Of a DNA stretch of 64,000 nucleotides, positions 32,412 to 44,564 are shown piece after piece; positions within the stretch are counted from its first letter, which is position 1, and the number at the start of each line of letters is the position of its first letter. The DNA is from Acanthacorydalis orientalis (Eukaryota; Arthropoda; Insecta; Megaloptera; Corydalidae). The stretch spans positions 6,195,589 through 6,259,588 of the forward strand of contig CM068322.1 in assembly GCA_034766995.1 (NCBI GenBank), read 5' to 3'. The notes beneath the pieces are model-generated. The model worked only from the letters and a program-made list of their open reading frames with translations. It had not been told where the DNA came from and did no database searches. A program made the translations under genes and the position numbers.

Positions 32412-34630
32412 AGTAGGGAGTCCTTTATTTATACAGAAAAAAGAGTCATTTCTCTCTTGACCGCTGATTTGTTATTATGCTATGATAAAAATACATAATT
32501 TTTAACTCGATTGCCGGTTATTAACCTATACTGACAGAGAAATTGAAAAAGTGTGTCCATTTTTATTTGCAAAACCAGAAATGAAAAAGATATCCTTACA
32601 AGGTAATTTAAAAAAGTATAATTAAATAAACATTTAAAATTTATTTCAAATCTTCTCAGTATGTATAAATAATAATATTAAAATTAATAATCAAAGTAGT
32701 TAAATATTAATGTATTACTAGAAATTCAACTAAAGTTTTGATTTTTTTCTATATTAAAATAAAATTAAATTACAACGCGGTGCGTATAACTATAAAAATA
32801 GTAATTATCCCTTTTAAACTGCACATATATAATTTAAAAGGTATGATAGAATTTTCAATGTTTGAATGTTAAAATTGTTTTAGGAATTTAGAAATTTAGT
32901 TTCTTTTATAATCTCTTTGAAATCTTGTTTTATTAAAAATTATTATCGTAACTTTTTAATTTAAATTCACTGTGTTTAACAATAAAACAAAAAGTAACAA
33001 TTCCTTTTAAATTTAATACAAATGCACAGATCGCAATTCGTTTGACATTTAATTTAAATTATAAAGTTATAAAACTCTGTTTAATTTGAAACGTACTACT
33101 TTTTAATAACACTAGAGACCTTTAATAGCATTTGCTTTAATAAATGCTGTTTCAATATATTCGGTCTTTTAATAAAATTTTGATTAATAATATGAAAATT
33201 TCTTTTTTACGATATATTTTTGTTTTTTATAAACTATTTTATATTCTTTTCAGGATGAAAAATATTAACTTTAATCTAATAATAGTTGTATATTTAATTA
33301 AATAAAATTTATTATTAAATTATATTAAATTTTAATTGAAATTTAGACATTATATATTAATATCTAAAAATGTTATCAATTAAACTAAATGTAAAACATT
33401 TTTTTTGTTTAAATAATAATACGTTTAAAATAATTCAAGTAATTTTAAAAGGTAAAAGATATTCAAAATATCAGATTTTTATTAAATTATTTTAAAATGT
33501 AGCAACGTTCTTTAATATCACTTAATAATTTATTAATAACAACTGATGTGTATCAAAAATTAGATTTTAAATGTAGAAAAAAAGAATAATTAAATAATAA
33601 ATATTTTAGATAACAAATATATTTTTATACACGAGTATTTAAAAGTATATATAAAAAGATTATTTAAAATAATAAACTTTTATTAATGATAATTATGTAT
33701 AGTATTAAAATAATAACATTTTATCAATATAGATTATCATTTGTTAACAGATTTGACGTGCACTGTTACAAATGCCACGCGAATGATTTTTACTTATAAA
33801 ATTTCTTTGCATACAGAAATGTTATAGTTATGTATGATGTAAAAAAATATTAGAATAAGTAAATTATTTTTATTATTTAAATTTCAGCCAATTGAGACAA
33901 TCCTCGCGTACGGAACCCTTACATAAAAACTCTCAATCTCACAAATTATTTAAGTTGGAACAACTGTTGATTTTTGTTTCAATTTCATTTTTTTCTACAT
34001 TTATGACTAAGTCCGTCATTAGCATGCAAACTAACAAAATAAAATATAAATTTTGATGAGTTTTGTTCCTCAGAACCATTTTTTCCTTTCTGTTAAAATA
34101 ATATATTTTATTTAAAGTTTGTTATTTGTTTGTTGAAATTTTCCCATAGGTAATTTGTGGTAATAAATCCAAACTAAACTGTCATCGTTGCGATTGTAAT
34201 TCAGACGATATTAATTATTATAGATGATATACATTTGTACATGCGTGCATACCTATGTTGATACATGATATGATATTGGTAATTAACAACAGGGCAATGC
34301 TTTTACTAAATAATACATATGGAAATCCTTAATAATTTGTTGACATTTACAACTGTGTCCATTTATGTTCCCCTAACTCTACCAATATATTAAAAATTAT
34401 TAATTAAGTGGGTATAATAATTTTTAATGTAAATTATATACGTCTGTATTATGATTCAAAGTCGACAAAAGTGATAAAAATAAGAACCTATCTCCAAATC
34501 GATGAGCTACAAAAATTATTATAATGACCATTTGGGAAGTGTACCATCTTTCGTAATTTAGAAATCTAAACACATGTCTAAGAATATTCTAAGTATCATA
34601 ATGAACGATTTAATGAACGGACTGTCGTTT
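32410..34630. other. Intron 2, extremely AT-rich stretch with nothing recognised
   Basis: Over 2 kb of TTTAATT/AAATTAA-type sequence without long (TA)n tracts, genes or transposon ends. This is the most featureless part of the intron. Confidence 0.5.
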
Positions 34631-34639
34631 ATTGCTGCA

Positions 34640-35640
34640 TGATAAAGAGTTTTATAAATTCTAAGAAGATCGGGCTGTTGGCCATGACGTAGCGAGAATG
34701 TTTTAAAATATATATGATGATGTACAAATACATGTTGATATATCTAGTCAAGAGTTTTGACTTACACTGCGACCTTCTGTTCCGTATAGTCGATGAGTTT
34801 ATTCGATAACAAACAATGACTGAACGGTGCAGCCGAAATTGGAGGCTGAACAAGAAATATTCGTATTCAAACGCTAAGCTAGAAAGATCTCGTCACCGAT
34901 TACTGCAGATACAAACACCCTAGGTTACTTGGGCTGGAGGAAGAAAACTGAAGAGGTTTTAGCAAAACAGTTACAACTGCCACCGTAATCAAACTAATAA
35001 GAGGATGTGTTCATAGGTATTTGAAAATCAATTGTTGAACTGTGAGACGCTACCCTGTCTGTGAACCATGAAAAATGCTTCACTGTTTAGAAATAAATCA
35101 TGAGCCACGAAATCATCGTAATATTCGAGCTTGCAAGTTATGAACTCCAGCCCTTGTCAATCAATAATTCTAAGAAAGTAGAATCAAATCTTTCTACTAC
35201 ACTCTAGAGAGTGAGTCGGGGTTTTTATATATAATTCAATCAGCATTACAACCTCCACATGTTCTCTCTGTTCCACATGAACAGTCCATTTTAATCACTA
35301 GTCGAACCTCACGTCACACTCGTTACCACACGTGTCGCAAGACACATTGCACACCATAATACATTAAGTTAGGGCAACCATTGTAGTATAGAACTAGTGA
35401 TGATGGAAATGAGACGAGCCAGGATGGTACCGGTGGACAGTTATCAATGTAGACAGTTGTAGTGGCAATACGGATAGTTGAATACACTCGGTTGGCAGAA
35501 TAATTGAATGGTGGCGATCTAGACGATAAATGAGTAGTTGGAATTTACTCGTGTACTGAATAAATAAATCTAAAGATACAAGGATCTAAACAAACCCGAG
35601 CGTCAGGTTTAGTAAAAAGAGAATACTATCGATATAACTT
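34640..35640. other. Mixed-composition stretch of unknown origin in intron 2
   Basis: This kilobase is GC-richer than both neighbours and almost free of simple repeats (for example CACTCGTTACCACACGTGTC near 35315 and TACCGGTGGACAGTTATC near 35427). The end contains GAATAAATAAATC near 35558, a possible poly(A) signal cluster, and AACCCGAGCGTCAGG near 35595, which recalls the 3' side of some LTRs. I could not find a matching TG...CA pair, a second LTR or any protein remnant. It may be a retroelement LTR or conserved non-coding DNA. Confidence 0.3.
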
Positions 35641-36010
35641 GCAGAATAAAAAATAATCAACGGCGTTTTCTTATTTTTCGTTTCTGTTCTACTAAATTTA
35701 AAATAGAGAAAAAGAACAATATAATATCAAAAATGATGTATATTACATTAGAACAATTTGGAACACAGAGAATTACGTTTGATGAAATCTATTTGCAGAA
35801 GCAATTGGACCATTCTTTTTTACCTTATGATTAATGTGTAAACAATTAAATAAAAATCTATATGTATATTATTAACAATGGATTTATAAAATAAACAATC
35901 TACTTTTGAATACTAACTTTGGTGTAGAATTACACTAAAATACTCTTATTAAATTACTATTGTAAGGGTTTGCAAAATGTGTGCTAGGAATTGGATTAAA
36001 ATTTAAACAG
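35641..36010. other. Intron 2, AT-rich stretch with nothing recognised
   Basis: No recognisable feature. Confidence 0.4.
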
Positions 36011-36012
36011 TG

Positions 36013-36017
36013 ATATA

Positions 36018-36062
<45 letters not shown>
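36013..36062. repeat. (TA)n microsatellite
   Basis: About 48 bp of (TA)n. Confidence 0.9.
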
Positions 36063-36067
<5 letters not shown>

Positions 36068-36130
36068 AAATATAATGAAAATGAAAATAGTTGTGTCTAA
36101 GAAACTATTAAGTAATTTCATATTAAATTA

Positions 36131-36500
36131 TCTTTCTATATAAAAAACATAATTCTTTCATAAAAATTCCATAAAAGAAATTTTTTTTTCGTGTAGAACC
36201 TCCTCACAACGTCTCTCTCCCCGCTACTGACAACAAATAGCACATTAATCATTTCCATTTCCGGTCATTGCCCATGTTTCACGAATCGTCATGTTCGTCG
36301 ATTCCTATGAAATAATATTCGGGCACAGCCAGTTTTATGTTGATATCTTCAGATGTATCTCTAAGCAGAGTATCAAGTTTTAGTGTACAGAATAACACAA
36401 ATCAATTATGAATATCGTGTACACAAAAGTTTCAGAATACCTTTACAGTAAGTTTTCTTTTCAGTTTCACTATTTCATTTAAAACCAAAAAATAAATTTA
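36131..36500 (+). mobile_element. Helitron copy 2, with decayed helicase fragment
   Basis: Starts with TC then TTTCTATATAAAAAACATAA, preceded by A, like copies 1 and 3. It shares CGTGTAGAACCTCCTCACAA (about 36191) with copy 3. A decayed helicase motif reads FGHSQFYVDIF, then SKQSIKF, at about 36319-36385. The 3' end is not clear: the GC-rich tail of the other two copies is missing, and related sequence seems to stop near 36500. Confidence 0.6.
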
Positions 36501-36789
36501 ATTGCACAATATCTTTATTTTGTTTTTCATTTTTCATTTAAAAATTGTTAACACTTAACGCGAGCGAGTAATTGAATTCTAAGTATTGCGTAATAGGTCG
36601 TGAAAATTATGTCGGCAACTCTTACCTGTTGCCCTTAATAACCTGCATTTCTAAGAATCACACGTGCACTTGCAACAATCATTTTTTAAAATAAATTTGA
36701 TGAATCATCATTTTTCACAGAAATTCGATGAGTAGAAATGAATTGTGAAACATTCCATAGAAATGATTTTACCCTTCAGTTGTGTTTGA

Positions 36790-37430
36790 GCTGTTAAACG
36801 CTACATTTCTTTATCGATCACGCATAATAAAAACCATGAGAGATGGATCTCCCTGAAATTAATGTTACTCGAATCACGAGTTTACTCGAAGTTGGCCAAA
36901 GTCAACATCAAGTGTCAAGAATGCTTTCTGTGAGTCATTCTACGCTCCAAAGAGTTTATTGGCGTTATCTCTAGACTGGTCGCTTTACACGACGGCGAAG
37001 TTCTAGTCAGCGACGTATTACTACCTAAAGAGATGACTGTTATATCGTGTCAGTGTTGCTCCGCAATCGTCAGCGAAACGCGGCTGAAGTCAATTATCTT
37101 CTACGAGAGACTCAGGGCGTGAACGTGAACAAGTGAACGATACAGCGAAGGCTCAAAAAAGTTTCCTTAACACCTCACAAGATAGCCATTGGGCCACAGC
37201 TCACCGAGTTTCCCGGTCACAGTTCTACAAGGAACATGTCAACTGGAAATTGGAGCAATGGAGCAATTTGCTCATCACTGATGAGAGTAGTATATATTTA
37301 TATAGCGTCGACGGTCGTAATCACATCTCTAGAAAATCGAGGGAACGTCTCGCGCAATGTGCCATTGCAAAAATGGTTTCCTATGGCAAAGGATTCGTAA
37401 TATTTCTCATATGAAGTGGCAGGTAATAAG
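36790..37430 (+). mobile_element. Tc1-like remnant, 3'-truncated
   Basis: The + strand encodes the N-terminal two thirds of a Tc1-like transposase with frameshifts. It starts near 36843 with MDLPEINVTRITSLLEVGQS, QVSRMLSVSHSTLQRVY (helix-turn-helix, about 36915-36970) and TRRRSSSQRRIT. An AAEVNYLLRETQGVNV segment (37081-37125), IQRRLKK-type sequence and HRVSRSQFYKEHVNWKLEQW (37203-37262) follow. SNLLITDESSIYLYSVDGRN (37263-37322) holds the first catalytic Asp, then RERLAQCAIAKMVSYGKGFV to about 37405. Similarity ends there, before the second Asp and the Glu. This is a different lineage from the Tc1-like copy at 1.7-3.2 kb. Confidence 0.8.
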
Positions 37431-38918
37431 GATAAATAGACCTCTAAGACGTGTTTCCAATTATTAAGTTATAAAACCAATTAATTTTCTTAGCAATTTA
37501 AGCATTTTTTTATAAATATGAACAAATATTTCTCAAAAAAAAATATTGCTATGGATTTATAAAAAACGAGATAGAAAAAAATATACAGATGTACATTTCT
37601 TAAATTCTTTATCACCATTCACTTATCTAACTGGATAGGTCTGCCATTGACGTCAACCAGGTCTTGTAAAAACCTATAACGTTCGAAAAAATCAATTTCA
37701 GAAATAATTCTAAAGTATTATTGATTCGAAGAACTGTTTATTCAAGAATTAAGTTTCTAAAAATTATTTCAAATATTTGCATTTAATGATCCATCAGCTA
37801 TGAAGCTACTTACTTTCAAAAAATAAACCTGTAACCAATTTTTGTATATTATAATATATCTACTGTTTAACAGTTACTAAGTATAATTAAACTAATCGTA
37901 ATGTTTGGTGCTCAAATCTTGATTTGGACATGTTTCTCTGATTTAATCTTCTTAGAATTTTTTTACTCAGTGGATATAAGGTTAGAAAATGGCAAAACAA
38001 AAGGTTTTTAATATACTTTTCGCAGTACATTAAACTGAATTTCTTAAGCTGAATAAACAGATAAAGATTATAAGGAATGTTATAACCTTTTAGTAGAGTA
38101 TAATGGCACAGTTGAAATAAATATAACAGCACCTGACCAATTATCTCATTATAAAAAAAGAGAAAAATGTATTATAAACAAATGTTACACTTATTAAATC
38201 ACGCTACTTATCATTATTTTATATTGTACAAGAAAAATAGTAGAATGAAAAGTAATTTGCACTTTAGTACGGAATTTTTTGAAAACATAAATAATAAGTA
38301 CTGCATAAGAGATCTAAAAGCGGAAGGCCATTAGCACAACAATATACTTTACGTCTGGTTGACCAACACTTTCCTGAGTATACTACATCCAGAAATAAGA
38401 AATAAATGTCATATAGGTAGTATACAGTATGTTATCCCAAAAGAACTAAAAAACTTGGCAAGAACAAGATGTTGGACTGCACCATGTTTCAAAATTAATT
38501 ACATGATAAATTTTAATCAATTTTGTTCCTGTTTTTATTTATGTAAACAAAAATTAAAATATTAATTTAGAACATTTTCCATTTTTTAAGTTAAATTTGA
38601 AAATTTCACGCAGGAAAACTTAGAATTTTTACTTTTTAAAGTGTAAAATATGCACTAGAAAAAATAAAAATCATAAAAATAGCAAATCAGTGAATAACAT
38701 TCTAAACGATTTAAATGAAAAAATAAAGTATGAGTTTCTGTAACTGTTGCGTCTATTCATAAAAATATTACAAGTGAAAAATATTAAAAGTGTAAAACCT
38801 AATAGAAAAAATGGTTAATTTGATTATTTTGCTAAAAAAAATTATGTGTTGTAAACTGCATTCAAAAAAATATTAAAATATTTCCACGTATATTTCCACG
38901 TACTATGATATTACTATT
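37431..38918. other. Intron 2, AT-rich stretch with nothing recognised
   Basis: A consensus TGACGTCA occurs at 37648-37655 in otherwise unremarkable sequence. No gene or transposon end is seen. Confidence 0.4.
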
Positions 38919-38919
38919 A

Positions 38920-39503
38920 TTAGGTTAATAGAAAAATAATTGCAGTTTATGACCTTCAAATTCATATACATTTTAAACTTTTTTCATTTTTCTAGCTATT
39001 TTAAGTAGCCCAGAACTGCTCGATGACTAACGTCTACCTTTTGCGTAAGCTCTGGAATTGTTGTGCATGATTCTGATTCTACCAATGCCTTCAGTTGATT
39101 GCTATAAACTACAAAACGACATCCGCGACCTTCTTCATCTTCAAGGCTTTCGGCCTTAGCACGAAATTTTTGAAACCACCATTGTTACGTACGTTCCTTA
39201 ACAGTACCCACACTAAAAGCATCGTTTAGTTTACGAGTAATTTCTGCTGCAAATTCGAACTGCTTTACTACCCGTTTTGAACTCGTACAAAAAATGATCT
39301 TATTTGCTTCTTTTCCATTTTTAATTCAATAGCCTACTAGAAGCAAAATTAATGATAAAACCAAAGTCGATATTACCAAATACAGACCAAAAAACTTGTA
39401 CTTTAAAATGATATTAACATGAACATGATGAAATGACTCATTGAAAAAAATTAAGGTCAGAATTCAGAAAACAAAAACCTCCATTATTTTCCTACCAAAC
39501 TAA
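38920..39503 (-). mobile_element. Deleted mariner element, type 2, copy 1
   Basis: Inverted ends TTAGGTTAATAGAAAAATAA (38920) and, in reverse complement, TTAGTTTGGTAGGAAAATAA (39503). At 584 bp it keeps the 5' UTR and DNA-binding half of a mariner transposase on the minus strand: MEKKQIR-like start at about 39310, FKNFVLRPKALKM / ESLEDEEGRG-type linker at about 39150, and TTIPELTQK-VDVSHRAV (HTH) at about 39020-39060. It then jumps directly to the 3' end. The copy at 57186-57803 has the same junction. Confidence 0.75.
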
Positions 39504-39649
39504 TACTAATAAGAAAACAATAATTTAAAAATGCTTTTTATTTGTGTTAATTTTCAATTTTTATATTGAACTTATAATCAAGTAATCAATATTCTTTCTA
39601 ATAATTATTACTATTATTCATTTTAAGTGTACCTACACATCTTCTATGA

Positions 39650-40130
39650 ATTCAATTATAAAAAAAAAACGGGCAACGCTGTCTACGGTGCTATAAATAT
39701 GCCAGCGGACGGAATAAAAATTTGTCTCGCCACCGTTCTTACCAGTTTTTTTTGTTATGCAAATATTCGATCCGTTCTAATACTTCTATCGTCTGTGGCG
39801 GCAGCACAATAAAAGCGCGAGGGACCTGCTCGATTGGTAGGCAGTTTCCTGAATATATTTATACATACAGTCAGTTCGTTTCGTTGTCGACGACGTAGAA
39901 ACGAACGGAATGAACCGAAGGAAGCAGAGTGAATGATAAATCAAAGGATTTCGTACCTTAACCTAAATCCACTTTCGCCGGCAGAAACGTAACTCCCCCA
40001 GTTTACCAATCGACTGTTTACGCATACTTCTGTGCCTCTCTATGTTTGTGTATATATGTGTATGGGCTGGAGTCAGCGACATTGCGTGTATCGTAAAAAT
40101 GTAAACTGTTTGTTTTTTTATTATCGGTCA
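39650..40130. other. GC-richer island in intron 2, candidate regulatory DNA
   Basis: A CpG-containing, repeat-free block (AACGGGCAACGCTGTCTACGG, GTCTGTGGCGGCAGCAC, TTCGCCGGCAGAAACG) stands in very AT-rich DNA. It holds TATTTATA at 39856-39863, a TCAGTT initiator-like word at 39871-39876 and an inverted repeat at 39874-39906. The spacing of the TATA-like and initiator-like words (17 bp) is shorter than usual for a promoter. It could be an enhancer, an alternative promoter or a non-coding exon; conservation is untested. Confidence 0.35.
39874..39906. repeat. Perfect 9-bp inverted repeat with palindromic core
   Basis: Arms GTTCGTTTC (39874-39882) and GAAACGAAC (39898-39906); the loop contains the self-complementary GTCGAC. 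Confidence 0.8.
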
Positions 40131-40187
40131 TTGAAGTCGTTTTATTATTAAAAAACTACGTAATATGTGCGCTTACATACAAACATT

Positions 40188-40212
40188 CATATATATATAT
40201 ATATATATATAT
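40188..40212. repeat. (TA)n microsatellite, short
   Basis: About 24 bp of (TA)n. Confidence 0.8.
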
Positions 40213-40214
40213 GA

Positions 40215-42352
40215 TTGAAATTATTACAACATAGCGTAGTTATTAAGTTATGATTTATTTCAAAGATTACTGGAAGTTTTAAACTTTATATTTTTTGTGC
40301 CGTTCTGCATCCATTCGTAATACATTATAGGACTGTAAATTTATATCAATTACATTTATACATATGTGTATATATATACATATATACACAAAATCGATGG
40401 CCATATTATTTCTAATATTTTTTTACCGACAACGAATTTTTAAAAAAAAATGAAAGTACATATTTATATCAGTGAGCAAACAACAAGCTTCTAAGCAGAG
40501 ACAGCAGAAAATTATTAAATACCGATGTATCAATTAAAACGTCGAAACTATATATCTATGGTATATTCATTATATAATAAAAAAGTATAAATAGATGATA
40601 GGTACAAAAATTATCTAAACTTACAGGAAAATTTTCTCTAAATAAACAGACCAATCCATTAATTTATAATACATCTACGACCGTCCCAATTAGAAGAATT
40701 CGATCGGTTAAACAAGTATCAGTTAACATATTTCTCAGAAATAGAAAAAATCATTAAAATGACATACAAAATACAATAGCTTTTTGTGACTCTAGATAAA
40801 TTAATTTTTATAAATAAATTCCTCACTCATTCCATACAACAAAAAAACTTTACCTGATCAAATATATTTAATAATATACTATTAATATACTTAACTTGAT
40901 ATAAAAAAAAACAGATTTATTTGTACCTTAGCGCTCTAATGGTGCAAAAATCACCATTAAAATGAGCAATAAATAATCAGAAATTAAAAATAGTCAATTA
41001 TTGAACATTTTTATTTAAAAAAATTCATTTCTAATTATCAAGGTAAGGTTACTGTAAACGGTTGGCTAAAGGAAAAATCGACAAGTTTCTTCACTAATGA
41101 AATGAGGGAAAATTTATTTTATAAAGACATAGAGAACATTTTCAGAATATAAAGAAATAATAAATTAATAGAACGTACATAAATGCAATACACTTCAAAT
41201 ATTTCAGACAAGACCATAGCAATAGCCATTTTCAAATCTATCAAGTAATCCACTCCCAATAATTTGAAAAAGACGTTGCTTTGTAATTTTCGTTCTTTGG
41301 ATGAATGTGTGTGTCTTCTCTGTATTGTAGAGAACATGTAGAGAACCGACATACAGATAATCCAAAACGACGGAGACCCGCTAGGCAAGGCCGAATTTAC
41401 ACTAGATACCGCCCTTTGACCCCCAATCAAATGCCGCTACTTCCACTCCAAATTACAAAAAGAATGACAAATGTTTTGAAAGTGCCGCCATTAATACATA
41501 GATGGTAGGACCATTCTACAGAAACAGCTATGATCAAAATTGTCTGTTACATAAATTTCAAAAAAAAATTGTACTACAAAAAATTTAGATTTAATATTTT
41601 ATTTCACATTTGAGCTACCTGTAAATCAAAATTATAATTGAAAATAAAATTTCCAGCTTTCAAAATTTGTCGCCCATCAAAATTTGACCCAAAAATTTAA
41701 CACCCTGGGTAGTGATCCATGTTGCCCCTGTTTAAACCTATGCTGCCACTAGGTCTTTATATCAACGGGATGACAGATAGAAAAACGTGCGATTACAATT
41801 TTCATATGAAACAAAAAATAATATAAAGTAACAAAAAAGAAACAGTAAACATTTAAAATTTATGTTTGAAAAATACAATTAAGGATAAATAGTTTATTTA
41901 TTTACGAAAAAATATTTTTTAAAAAAATTTAGAATTGAATATTTGATAATTTGTCTTGAATAGTCATCATAATAAGAATAATGAATAAAACTATATAAAT
42001 TACAAATACTAGTCTCTCTATTATTTGTCAGCACTACACTAAAATCACCATAAATTAACTTTCACTGACAATATCAAAATAAGTTATCGGAAATGACCGA
42101 TTAGTGTGTACACTAATTATTCAATCCTTTTGGAAATCGCATAAACTCATACGGATGAAATGAATTGAACAATAAACAATTGATTGTAAAAGTAAACCAT
42201 GTAACTAACCATTACATTGAGAAAAAACATTTATTGGATACAAGATTCGTTTTACACCAATATCTTTATAAAGTTTTCATTAAATTTAATAAAGTAAAAC
42301 AAAAATAAAATCAAAATTTCACTTGAAAGTCATATACCAATAATTCTAATCG

Positions 42353-42354
<2 letters not shown>
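40215..42354. other. Intron 2, mostly AT-rich with two mixed-composition patches
   Basis: A dispersed-repeat copy lies at about 40965-41030 (AGTCAATTATTGAACATTTT). Mixed-composition patches at about 41300-41510 and 41660-41770 contain no recognised gene; overlapping frames on both strands at 41119-41508 show no family resemblance. Confidence 0.35.

Positions 42355-42407
<53 letters not shown>
42355..42407. repeat. (TA)n microsatellite
   Basis: About 52 bp of (TA)n. Confidence 0.9.
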
Positions 42408-42409
<2 letters not shown>

Positions 42410-43853
42410 TGTTATATCGTCAGAAACTATTAAATATACCAGTATATTTCAAATATTTTAGAGATTTTATACAACGTTTGTATAAATATAGCAAGGATAA
42501 ATTTACCCTCAGATAAATATGGTAATTTGATTAGCAGTTTTGCTTGTGATTATACATAAAATAGTAGACAATTCTTTGGAGTTTATTGTGATAGAACAAA
42601 AGATTCAAAAATATTTAATGTCTAATGTGGCATAAATATTATTTATAGAGACTTTTTACACGCATTAGACCTAATAAGGTTACAGAATTAAATTTAAATA
42701 TGTTTCATTTTGATAAATATCAGAAATATTTTCATTTGGTTAAAATTTATTTACCCAGACTGAAATATTCTACAAGGTAGTATAGTCTGTAATCAACGAA
42801 ATATTGCAATGCATTTCTTATTAGTGATGTATTTCGTTAAGTAACGATGTTGTTTTTTAGCTTAGCCCTACATCTTATTTTCTAATAAATGATGCTTCTG
42901 ATTCCGTGAATTACACTAGGGACAGTTCTATTACTGAATCTACACAAAAAATATAAAATTCTAAATCCACCGATGATGATAAATATATACAATCTTTTGT
43001 ATTGAAGATATCTGTTTCACTGGAAATATTGACTGAGTCAACTCAGCAAGTATCAAATTTCTATATACAATTCTGTTCTTAGCATATTTCTGATCATTGA
43101 ATGTTTTTTTAAAAAAAAACTTGTAAAATTACTAGAAAATTCTTTAGTGTTGCAGCAATTGTTTCTTTCCTCCATATTACTCTTCAGTTCCAGTTGCAAA
43201 TACTATACTGTATAGTTAAAGAACAGCTTAGTATAAATATTAGTTTTATATAAAATAACTTTCTCAAATTATTTTGATTTTTCTATGCTCATAAGAGTAT
43301 AAGATAAACAATATGCTCCTTTATTGCACTAAAAAAGTTCGTTGCTTTTTCCTGAATGTTTTTTATATAGATTTATTAATAAAGTAATTTTTCGAAATAT
43401 AATAACTTCCCAAAAAGCAGTAAATAATCAAAAACTGAAAACCTTAACGATTCTTTTTCTGAGATATTTCTTCTCTTTGATTCATTTTTTCATGGATTTT
43501 GTAAAAAAAAACTAAATCCTTATAAACAAACCCTTAGGATTTTCATTTGTTTCCTTCAACATAACCTTCAATCATACGATAAACGTCACTAATATCAATA
43601 CTGTTTCAAGCGAAATAGCACAGAACTTAACGTAATAATATTCCGTAAATTATATGTATGCATAGATAATGATGTGCGGGTATTTAACGTTACAGTATTT
43701 TCCGGAACACTAGGCAAAGCCTCTGTTGATATAAATGATAGATTGATACATCGTAGCTATCCCTACGTATGTTTATAAAAATATAAATTTGAGATTAGAT
43801 AATAAAAATAACCATAAGTTCACCCTCAAAAAACGGCAGACTTATCAAATAAC

Positions 43854-43855
<2 letters not shown>
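42410..43855. other. Intron 2, AT-rich stretch with nothing recognised
   Basis: No gene, transposon end or RNA structure identified. Confidence 0.4.

Positions 43856-43856
<1 letters not shown>

Positions 43857-43890
<34 letters not shown>
43857..43890. repeat. (TA)n microsatellite
   Basis: About 33 bp of (TA)n, 45 bp upstream of the 36-bp palindrome. Confidence 0.9.
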
Positions 43891-43892
<2 letters not shown>

Positions 43893-43934
43893 GAAATGAA
43901 ACAAAAAATATCCTAAGCGAAATACTAGAAAACT

Positions 43935-43970
43935 TATATGAAATGAAAGATATATCTTTCATTTCATATA
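43935..43970. repeat. 36-bp perfect palindrome
   Basis: The half TATATGAAATGAAAGATA (43935-43952) is followed without spacer by its exact reverse complement (43953-43970). It can fold into an 18-bp stem with essentially no loop or extrude as a cruciform. It does not lie at a transposon end that I recognise. Confidence 0.95.
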
Positions 43971-44039
43971 CATTAAATGTAAACACACCAATGACACAGG
44001 ATGGTTCTACTTTATAACTTTAATCTATGTCACCTAAGA

Positions 44040-44480
44040 ACATATTTCGCCATATTTCATGACGGAGGACCGCTTAGAGTACATAACTCAATAGACAGTG
44101 CATGTAAGTAACTATTCCCGTGATGTATTACTGTAATTAATAACCGAAGGCAAGATCAGAACATATATAATAATCATCATCGGCGAGATGACTCCGTAAT
44201 CGAGGTATTAGTGACGATCCTCCTAGTTGATAATAGTGTCCCCGGAGGATATCGAGTCTCCGGAGTTATACATGCACTGCATTAGTCGACACCGGGAGTC
44301 GAGCATGTTCAGTTAGGTGAGATGAGCGAGCGAGATGGTGTAAGTGCGAGACCGACGTCGTATTAACCGAGTGGAAAGTTCTACGGGAATCAGAATGTTC
44401 ATTGGAGCGACTAAATGTACGGCCGACTACGGAACGTGTCTTTTTATGGAACTGAGGAAATGGCACAACTGAATGCAAGG
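44040..44480. other. GC-richer island in intron 2, candidate regulatory DNA
   Basis: Repeat-free and CpG-containing (ATCATCGGCGAGATGACTCC, GTCGACACCGGGAGTCGAGC, GACCGACGTCGTATTAACCG). A short inverted repeat CCGGAG...CTCCGG lies near 44225-44250. A minus-strand 129-codon frame crosses it but runs into the neighbouring (TA)n tract and shows no resemblance. Confidence 0.35.
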
Positions 44481-44514
44481 ACAAGATATACAACTTATAT
44501 TTACACACACATAC

Positions 44515-44522
44515 ATACATAC

Positions 44523-44560
<38 letters not shown>
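44515..44560. repeat. (TA)n microsatellite
   Basis: ATACATACAT variants pass into about 36 bp of (TA)n. Confidence 0.85.
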
Positions 44561-44564
44561 CGAT

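Noticed and set aside
34629..34853. 74-codon minus-strand frame
   Set aside because: No family resemblance, no splice signals or coding bias.
39856..39876. TATTTATA plus TCAGTT as a defined core promoter
   Set aside because: The spacing (about 17 bp) is too short for a standard TATA-initiator pair, so it is only noted as a candidate.
41119..41508. Overlapping frames of 103 and 67 codons on opposite strands
   Set aside because: No resemblance to a protein family and mutual overlap on both strands suggest chance.
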